A DNA stretch of 11,400 nucleotides from Holosporaceae bacterium (GTDB lineage: Bacteria; Pseudomonadota; Alphaproteobacteria; UBA3830): assembly GCA_031269645.1 (NCBI GenBank), contig JAISYW010000054.1:1-11400 (forward strand), written 5' to 3'. The notes beneath the pieces are model-generated. The model ran no database searches. It was not told the DNA's origin and worked only from the letters and a program-made list of their open reading frames with translations. Shown here piece by piece: positions 7,019 through 11,400 of this stretch (positions within the stretch are counted from its first letter, which is position 1; each line of letters starts with the position of its first letter). The translations under genes and the position numbers were made by a program.

Positions 7019-8985
7019 TGATCGGAATCGTATGCGGAGGAGGAGGCTATCCTCGTCTTGTCGCGCAAGCTTGCTCAGGAAAAAAATTAGATTTTTGCTT
7101 ATTATTTATGAATGGTTTTTGCGATTGTAAAGAATGGCCAAATGTAAATCAATTATCCGTAAATTTGGGAGAAATCGGCAAAGCGCTCAGCTTTTTCCGT
7201 AAAAACAAAGTCGATAAAATAATTTTTGCTGGTCATATAAAACGCCCTGATTTCAGTAACTTATCCCTTGATAAAGAAGGCATAAAATGGCTTTTAAAAT
7301 TAAGAAAAGCCGTTTTTGCTGGAGATGATGCATTATTGCGGGCAATTGCTGCTTTGCTACAAGAGGAAGGATTTGAAATAATTGCAGGTACAGATCTATT
7401 AGACGACATTTTTTTGTCTGAAGGAATCTTTTCCATACGCGCGCCGTCCGTGTCTGAATTAAAAGATGTTCAGATTGGAATTGGATCCGCTATGGAACTT
7501 GGAATTTCCGATATAGGCCAATCTGTTGTAGTTTATAATGGAAAAATTTTAGGTAAAGAAGACACCGAGGGAACCAATTCGTTAATTGAACGGTGCTGCA
7601 GATTAAGAAGTGACCGCAAGGGCGGAATTTTAGTTAAAATATCAAAGCCTAAACAGGACAATCGTTTTGATTTACCAACTATTGGAGTGGATACGATCGA
7701 AAATCTATACAAAAGCGGTTTTGTTGGCGTTGCCGTAGAGGCGGAAAAATGTATCATAATCGATAAAAAAGCCGTTATTAGACGCGTTAACGAATTAGGG
7801 TTATTTATAATCGGTTTTTCTAATTTTCTCGCAAAAAAAATTTTTATAATCGCTGGCGAAGCTTCCGGAGACTATTTGGGAGCTAAACTAATGGAAGATA
7901 TTTCCGCCATATCCGACCAAAAAATAGATTTTTTTGGCGTCGGAGGTCATAACATGGAAAAAGCTGGTCTAAGAGAATTGTTTTCCATTAAAGAATTATC
8001 GATTATTGGTATTTTTGAGGTTATTGGTAAAATTTTTCATGTAAAAAGATTAATTGATAAAACCACAGACGCAATTTGCAAATATCAGCCAAATATCGTT
8101 GTTACGATAGATTCTTCTGGATTTACGCATCGGGTTAGTAAAAGACTGAAAAAAATTGGTTGTCAAATTCCGATTGTTCATTATGTTGCTCCTCCCGTTT
8201 GGGCATGGAGAAAATGGCGCGCAAAATCTATGTATAAATTCATCGATAAGTTGCTGGTATTATTCCCGTTCGAGGAAGAAATATTCAGCAAATATAATTT
8301 GAAGACAATTTTCGTGGGTCATCCAATAACTACAGATCAAGATTTTGAAAAACCCAAACGCTCCAGTTTGCAAAATTTCTTAAAGTCAGTTTGTAATATC
8401 GCCAATCGCGCAAATGTTCGAATAGTAACGCTGCTTCCAGGAAGTAGGATATCTGAAATAAATAAACATCTTCCAATATTAAAAGAATTTTCGACAATGA
8501 TGGTCGATAAATATAAAAATGTGAAGTTTATAATACCTACAATTGATAACTTGGAATCCCATATTAAAAAACAGACTGAGAATTGGAGGGTACAACCGAT
8601 AATTATTCTCCAAAAATCGCAAAAAACTTTGGCTTATTATTCATCAGATTTTGCCGTCGCAGCGTCTGGCACAGTGACCTTGGAGTTGGCAAAGGCTGGT
8701 CTTCCATCAATCGTCATCTATAAGACGTCGATAATTACATATGCAATAGTGAAGTTTTTGATTAAAATACCGTACGTTTCTCTAGTAAATATTCTGGCCC
8801 GAAAAAGAGTGGTTCCAGAATTGCTACAAACTGATTGTTCCGCCAAGAATATTTTTCAATATGCGAAAAAAATACTGAGTGCCAACGAATCCGAGCGACA
8901 GAAAAAATCATTTAAAGAAATTATAAAGCTTCTAACAACAACCAATAACAATCAAGCGGCCATGGAAATTCGCGAGTTGCTTTGA
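7018..8985 (+). CDS. lpxIB: LpxI-LpxB fusion: UDP-diacylglucosamine hydrolase / lipid A disaccharide synthase
   Basis: One 655-residue frame carries two consecutive enzymes. Residues 1 to about 268 are LpxI (DUF1009 family), which splits UDP-2,3-diacylglucosamine into lipid X and UMP. It begins IGIVCGGGGYPRLVA, contains FAGHIKRPDF and GDDALLRAI, and ends with PTIGVDTIE (Asp225, the position reported as essential in Caulobacter LpxI, from memory) and the usual GLFIIGF terminus. Residues from about 273 to 655 are LpxB, a GT19 glycosyltransferase that joins lipid X to UDP-diacylglucosamine. It begins KKIFIIAGEASGDYLGA and contains HYVAPPVWAWRKWR, a PGSR motif and ASGTVTLELAKAGLPS. Both halves look full length. 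The seam is only about six residues and has no ATG, GTG or TTG from which LpxB could start alone. An A8 tract lies exactly there. The start overlaps the lpxA stop. This is the last gene of the cluster. Confidence 0.93.
   Translation: MIGIVCGGGGYPRLVAQACSGKKLDFCLLFMNGFCDCKEWPNVNQLSVNLGEIGKALSFFRKNKVDKIIFAGHIKRPDFSNLSLDKEGIKWLLKLRKAVFAGDDALLRAIAALLQEEGFEIIAGTDLLDDIFLSEGIFSIRAPSVSELKDVQIGIGSAMELGISDIGQSVVVYNGKILGKEDTEGTNSLIERCCRLRSDRKGGILVKISKPKQDNRFDLPTIGVDTIENLYKSGFVGVAVEAEKCIIIDKKAVIRRVNELGLFIIGFSNFLAKKIFIIAGEASGDYLGAKLMEDISAISDQKIDFFGVGGHNMEKAGLRELFSIKELSIIGIFEVIGKIFHVKRLIDKTTDAICKYQPNIVVTIDSSGFTHRVSKRLKKIGCQIPIVHYVAPPVWAWRKWRAKSMYKFIDKLLVLFPFEEEIFSKYNLKTIFVGHPITTDQDFEKPKRSSLQNFLKSVCNIANRANVRIVTLLPGSRISEINKHLPILKEFSTMMVDKYKNVKFIIPTIDNLESHIKKQTENWRVQPIIILQKSQKTLAYYSSDFAVAASGTVTLELAKAGLPSIVIYKTSIITYAIVKFLIKIPYVSLVNILARKRVVPELLQTDCSAKNIFQYAKKILSANESERQKKSFKEIIKLLTTTNNNQAAMEIRELL
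7833..7845 (+). other. A8-T5 homopolymer at the LpxI/LpxB seam
   Basis: Eight A residues followed by five T residues sit exactly between the LpxI and LpxB domains. In the given sequence the frame stays open. Loss of one A would lead at once to a TAA (after codons for K-K-F-L), and gain of one A leads to a TAA about 15 codons after the tract. Either slip would release LpxI alone. Polymerase slippage on such tracts is known in AT-rich endosymbionts. Whether it happens here is inference. Confidence 0.5.
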
Positions 8986-9202
8986 TAATGTAGTATGGAT
9001 TGCCTGATTGCGGAATTGTCAACTAATTACTTCATGATGATTACCTACTAAAAATAGCGTACCTATAGAGTTGTAGATTTCTGTCATCAATTTAGAGTTC
9101 ATTAGCCGTTTTGTTATATTCGGATAAAAGGCTGAAAAATCAATATTGAAAAAAATTATTGAAAACATTAAAATTTCAAATGGAAAATAGAAAAAACAAA
9201 CC
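8986..9202. other. Intergenic gap after the envelope cluster
   Basis: These 217 bases separate the envelope cluster from the repair genes and are the first real gap in the window. I see no GC-rich hairpin followed by a T run that would mark a terminator for the cluster, and no RNA gene. The right part carries a candidate promoter for ogt. On the minus strand a short open stretch contains the peptide IDFSAFYPNITKRLM, discussed in the findings, which is too little to call as a gene. Confidence 0.5.
9146..9174 (+). promoter_or_regulatory. Candidate sigma-70 promoter for ogt
   Basis: TTGAAA (9146-9151) and TAAAAT (9169-9174) are separated by exactly 17 bases. They resemble the -35 TTGACA and -10 TATAAT elements with one mismatch each. 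Transcription would begin near 9181, about 22 bases before the ogt start codon. The region is AT-rich, so chance matches are likely; its position in the only sizeable gap before ogt is what makes it worth listing. Confidence 0.4.
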
Positions 9203-9670
9203 ATGAATTACTTTTGCCATGAAACAATTCTTGGAAAAATTACAATTTGCAATAGAAAAAATGCTGTGGTTAGGCTATACTTCGGTAGTCGGCATTTTCC
9301 AGAAGCAAAAAATGTTGAGTCCGGGATAATTCAAAAAGCTTTCGTCCAACTAGCGGAATATTTAGATGGATATAGGTGTGATTTTGATTTTGAACTGGCG
9401 TATGACGGATCAAATTTTCAAACGTCTGTTTGGAATCAGCTAAAACTAATTTCCTATGGACAAACAAAGAGTTATAAAGACATTGCAAGCCTTATAAACA
9501 GTCCAAAATCCAGTTTAGCTGTTGGAAATGCTTGCGGCAAAAATCCAATTCCCATTTTTATACCATGCCATCGGGTAGTTGGATCTGACGGTGATTTGAG
9601 GGGCTATGCCGTAGGGATAAGTTTAAAAAAGAAACTTTTGGAAATAGAAAACTGGAAAAAATGCGATTAA
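9203..9670 (+). CDS. ogt: Methylated-DNA--protein-cysteine S-methyltransferase
   Basis: This 155-residue suicide enzyme transfers alkyl groups from O6-alkylguanine in DNA to its own cysteine. The active-site motif IPCHRVVG is intact with Cys122. By fixed distance from that cysteine, other residues of human AGT are kept: Tyr91 (human Tyr114), Asn114 (Asn137), His123 (His146) and Glu149 (Glu172). The arginine finger that helps flip the base (human Arg128, in A-R-A-V-G) is replaced by Leu105 (S-L-A-V-G). The N-terminal domain is short, as in Ogt-type proteins; there is no AdaA-like zinc domain. The ATG has only a weak, distant GGA upstream. The last ten bases overlap the following glycosylase gene, so the two are probably co-transcribed and co-translated. 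Confidence 0.92.
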   Translation: MNYFCHETILGKITICNRKNAVVRLYFGSRHFPEAKNVESGIIQKAFVQLAEYLDGYRCDFDFELAYDGSNFQTSVWNQLKLISYGQTKSYKDIASLINSPKSSLAVGNACGKNPIPIFIPCHRVVGSDGDLRGYAVGISLKKKLLEIENWKKCD

Positions 9671-10143
9671 CTCATCCATTTGAGCCAATTTTTGACGAAA
9701 GATCGTCCGTTTTAATATTGGGAACATTTCCGTCTGTGAAATCGCGCGAGCGCCGTTTTTATTACGCGCATCCGCAAAACCGATTTTGGAAGGTAATTGC
9801 GCATATTACGAACGCCAATTTAATCGCTCCAACAATTGTCGATAAAAAACAAATACTTCTCAAAAATAAAATCGCCATTTGGGATATTCTGCAAAGCTGC
9901 GATATTGAAAATTCAAGCGACGTCAGCATAAAAAACGCAGTTCCCGCAGACCTATCAAAAATATTAAACGCCAGCAACATTGACCGCATTTACGCAAATG
10001 GAGGGAAAGCCTATCAATTATTTATGAAATATTTCTATAAAAAAACCAGCAGAACGATTATAAAACTTCCGTCTACCAGCTCTGCTAATGCCAAATATAG
10101 TTTAGAAAAATTAATTTTGGAATGGAAGAAAATAATTATATAA
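9661..10143 (+). CDS. DNA-deoxyinosine (hypoxanthine) glycosylase, UDG family 6
   Basis: The 160-residue protein matches the small hypoxanthine-DNA glycosylase family of the uracil-DNA glycosylase superfamily. These enzymes remove hypoxanthine, the product of adenine deamination, to start base excision repair. Visible motifs are H-P-F-E-P-I-F-D near the N-terminus, LILGTFPSVKSRE at about 18-30, and FYYAHPQNRFW at 33-43. The Asn in HPQN (Asn40) corresponds to the catalytic Asn described for the archaeal enzyme (Asn39, from memory). Motif 2 is LPSTSSANA near residue 137. The length is normal for the family. The start lies inside the end of ogt (10-nt overlap), pairing two base-damage repair functions. 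Family members also occur under the name G/U mismatch-specific glycosylase; substrate preference cannot be read from sequence alone. Confidence 0.85.
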   Translation: MRLTHPFEPIFDERSSVLILGTFPSVKSRERRFYYAHPQNRFWKVIAHITNANLIAPTIVDKKQILLKNKIAIWDILQSCDIENSSDVSIKNAVPADLSKILNASNIDRIYANGGKAYQLFMKYFYKKTSRTIIKLPSTSSANAKYSLEKLILEWKKIII

Positions 10144-10280
10144 AAATTTTGTGATTATCATGTAATGGTAAATAGCATACCAGTTTCTATTGTTAATCCA
10201 CTGTTTGTGAGGAAGTTTGCGGATTCTAGAGATATTTAACAAGATTGACGCAGCGATGTTGGCGAAGTGTATCGAAAAGA
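10144..10280 (+). pseudogene. IS110-family transposase fragment, decayed
   Basis: Directly after the glycosylase stop the same frame continues with Y-H-V-M-V-N-S-I-P-V-S-I-V-N-P-L-F-V-R-K-F-A-D-S-R-D-I up to a stop at 10237-10239. This resembles the N-terminal part of IS110-type (DEDD) transposases, where V-N-P-x-x-V-R-x-F-A is followed by K-T-D-x-I-D-A. In the next frame, from 10238, N-K-I-D-A-A-M-L-A-K-C-I-E-K follows, matching that K-T-D-K-I-D-A element after loss of about 11 bases. A few residues between Y-H and I-P-V also appear missing. No catalytic C-terminal half or element ends are visible. The N-K-I-D-A piece could instead be the N-terminus of the HU-like relic that follows. Confidence 0.55.
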
Positions 10281-10488
10281 TATAGCCGGGAATTCCTGAA
10301 AGCATTTATGAAAGCCATAGCGAAAAGCTTATCGAATGGAGAAGAGGTAATGCCGATTGGTTTTGGAACATTTTTCCGCACTAGAGCGCGATCAGTCTAG
10401 CAGTTTCCGAACGGTAGAAGCCATCAGAGTTCCAGTTTCTTTTTCGAGCAATTACAAAACTGTTTTCCAAAAACTTAGAATTCCGTAA
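10281..10488 (+). pseudogene. HU/IHF-family DNA-binding protein fragment, frameshifted
   Basis: The frame beginning at 10281 reads Y-S-R-E-F-L-K-A-F-M-K-A-I-A-K-S-L, then SNGEEVMPIGFGTFFRTRAR, ending at TAG 10398-10400. This is the core of HU-type proteins (A-x-x-L-x-x-G-E-x-V-x-L-x-G-F-G-T-F-x-x-R-x-R-x-A-R). The C-terminal part continues in another frame from 10408 as R-T-V-E-A-I-R-V-P-V-S-F-S-S-N-Y-K, ending at TAA 10486-10488. It matches the R-T-G-E-x-I-x-I-P region, with the conserved Gly after R-T changed to Val. The first 15 or so residues and the tip of the DNA-binding arm (R-N-P) are lost or scrambled. The gene is therefore broken by at least one frameshift and lacks a start. HU genes are usually kept, so an intact copy should exist elsewhere. 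Confidence 0.75.
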
Positions 10489-10969
10489 TTCCTTCTATAT
10501 AAAATGGTTTTAACCCTAGTTCAATGCGTTTTCTATTAGCAAAAACAAGAACGTGGTTAATAAAACATATTCTATTCTTCAATATGTAGCGCTTAGCCGC
10601 TATGCGTTTTACGGCAACCCCTATAGACGTTAACCAATCAACGACTTCGATTTCGTTAGTCCATATTGCTTGTTGATCTTGCTCAGCTTCCGCAACATCT
10701 GAACAATATATCTTGGTGGCAATAGAATTGTATTTATAAAAAGTTTTCTTTGCGTTACATAATTTTTTAAAATCATATATATTTCTCACAAATTTTAATT
10801 TATGCGTTTTTATTTCTTTGTTTTTTAGAGGATGATAGAATTTTGCAAGGTTATAGGATTTATATGTCGATAGTTTGATTTTATGATCGTCAGTTTTTTT
10901 GTCATTGTGTGTTTTACACAACTTTTTGCTACCTATTTTCTTTAACTTTTTGTTTTTCAACAAAATCAT
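10475..10969 (-). CDS. Hypothetical basic protein, 164 residues
   Basis: I do not recognise this protein. It reads leftward from ATG 10969-10967 to TAA 10477-10475. The first 75 or so residues are very rich in Lys and Asn (MILLKNKKLKKIGSKKLCK...), without a hydrophobic signal or membrane segment. From about residue 90 the composition becomes more protein-like, with WTNEIEVVDWLTSIGVAVKR, then FINHVLVFANRKRIELGLKP and FYIEGITEF at the end. This suggests a small folded C-terminal domain after a basic tail. The start codon has only a weak GGA just upstream. The 3' end overlaps the tail of the HU relic by 14 bases in convergent orientation. Codon use is AT-rich. A nucleic-acid-binding or secreted role can be imagined from the charge, but nothing shows it. 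Confidence 0.55.
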   Translation of the reverse strand: MILLKNKKLKKIGSKKLCKTHNDKKTDDHKIKLSTYKSYNLAKFYHPLKNKEIKTHKLKFVRNIYDFKKLCNAKKTFYKYNSIATKIYCSDVAEAEQDQQAIWTNEIEVVDWLTSIGVAVKRIAAKRYILKNRICFINHVLVFANRKRIELGLKPFYIEGITEF

Positions 10970-11258
10970 ATTCCGATTGTTTTACGTATATTTCATGCGC
11001 AATTTTGCAAAAAAGTACAAAAACAACCAAAAAGCCAAATCTTTCAATGCGTAGCGCACATACAGTATGGTAATAAAAAAGCATTTTTACAATATCATCC
11101 TATATTTTTTAAAAATCTAGGAAATAATATACTTTTCAATATACTAACTCCGTAAAATTTTAAGATATTTGAAATAAATTATTTTTTTTCATTTTTGCTA
11201 TGGACTTTATTTTTGTCGTTTGGTATATAGATAAAAGCAATTTTAAAAGAGGGTTAAT
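10970..11258. other. AT-rich divergent spacer
   Basis: This 289-base spacer lies between the starts of two divergent genes, so it should contain promoters for both. It is strongly AT-rich with several A and T runs. I could not find a convincing -35/-10 pair in either direction. A short perfect inverted repeat, TGCG-TAG-CGCA, lies at 11048-11058 near the start of the minus-strand gene. No RNA gene or terminator is visible. Confidence 0.4.
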
Positions 11259-11400
11259 ATGGCAAGACAAAGTTTAAGTCCGATGAAAAATCTTGATTAT
11301 AATGACGCGGGCCATTTAGAAAAATCTGGCGAACGAGTCGGAAGGAGAAGAGATGCCTCAATAACGCATTTGAAATATCTCCGCAAAAGAAATGGATATA
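11259..11400 (+). CDS. Unrecognised protein, N-terminal part (runs off window)
   Basis: An ATG at 11259 is preceded by AAGAGGG (11247-11253) at a 5-base spacing, the best ribosome binding site in this half of the window. The frame stays open for 47 codons to the window edge. The visible protein begins MARQSLSPMKNLDYND and continues with AGHLEKSGERVGRRRDAS and HLKYLRKRNGY. It is hydrophilic and basic, with no signal peptide. I do not recognise it. The strong ribosome site is the main reason to call it. Confidence 0.5.
   Translation, partial: MARQSLSPMKNLDYNDAGHLEKSGERVGRRRDASITHLKYLRKRNGY

Noticed and set aside
8986..9060. Terminator after the lpx cluster
   Set aside because: I looked for a GC-rich stem followed by T residues on both strands and found none that would hold.
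10111..10305. Minus-strand open frame of 64 codons opposite the IS110 relic
   Set aside because: The plus strand explains this stretch better (end of the glycosylase, then the IS110 and HU relics). The antisense peptide has no family resemblance.
10573..10600. TAGCG/CGCTA hairpin-like sequence
   Set aside because: It lies inside the minus-strand coding frame, has five-base arms and no T run, so it is not a convincing terminator.
11048..11058. Inverted repeat TGCG-TAG-CGCA in the divergent spacer
   Set aside because: Four-base arms with no second copy in the spacer are too short to call an operator or terminator.

Overview
The window is about 36-40% GC by eye and reads as a piece of an alphaproteobacterial chromosome. 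The gene order uppS-cdsA-rseP-bamA-skp-lpxD-fabZ-lpxA-lpxI-lpxB is the classic alphaproteobacterial envelope-biogenesis cluster. LpxI, rather than LpxH, is the UDP-diacylglucosamine hydrolase, which also fits alphaproteobacteria. AT-richness, a missing dxr at its usual place, a fused lpxI-lpxB and decayed gene relics suggest a host-associated lineage of the Holosporales/Rickettsiales kind. That placement is inference. TGA is used as a normal stop.

Positions 1-8985 hold one tightly packed forward-strand cluster, probably one transcript. Gaps are at most 9 nt and several junctions overlap (uppS/cdsA, bamA/skp TGATG, lpxD/fabZ GTGA, lpxA/lpxI TAATG). It carries the end of undecaprenyl-diphosphate synthase, CDP-diglyceride synthase (phospholipids), the RseP site-2 protease, the BamA outer-membrane protein insertase with its Skp-like chaperone, and the early lipid A enzymes LpxD, LpxA, LpxI and LpxB plus FabZ, which handles the hydroxyacyl-ACP pool that LpxA and LpxD draw on. 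The last gene is a single 655-codon frame that fuses LpxI directly to LpxB, with an A8 tract at the domain seam. This is the most interesting object in the window.

Positions 8986-9202 are a non-coding gap with a candidate promoter (9146-9174). It is followed by an overlapping two-gene DNA-repair unit: an Ogt-type O6-alkylguanine-DNA methyltransferase with an unusual loss of the arginine finger, and a family-6 hypoxanthine (deoxyinosine) DNA glycosylase.

Positions 10144-10488 are a graveyard: a shredded IS110-family transposase fragment joined to a frameshifted HU/IHF-type DNA-binding protein fragment. On the minus strand, 10475-10969 encodes a very basic protein that I do not recognise. A 289-bp AT-rich spacer precedes a forward gene that starts at 11259 with a good ribosome binding site and runs off the window; its product is also unrecognised.
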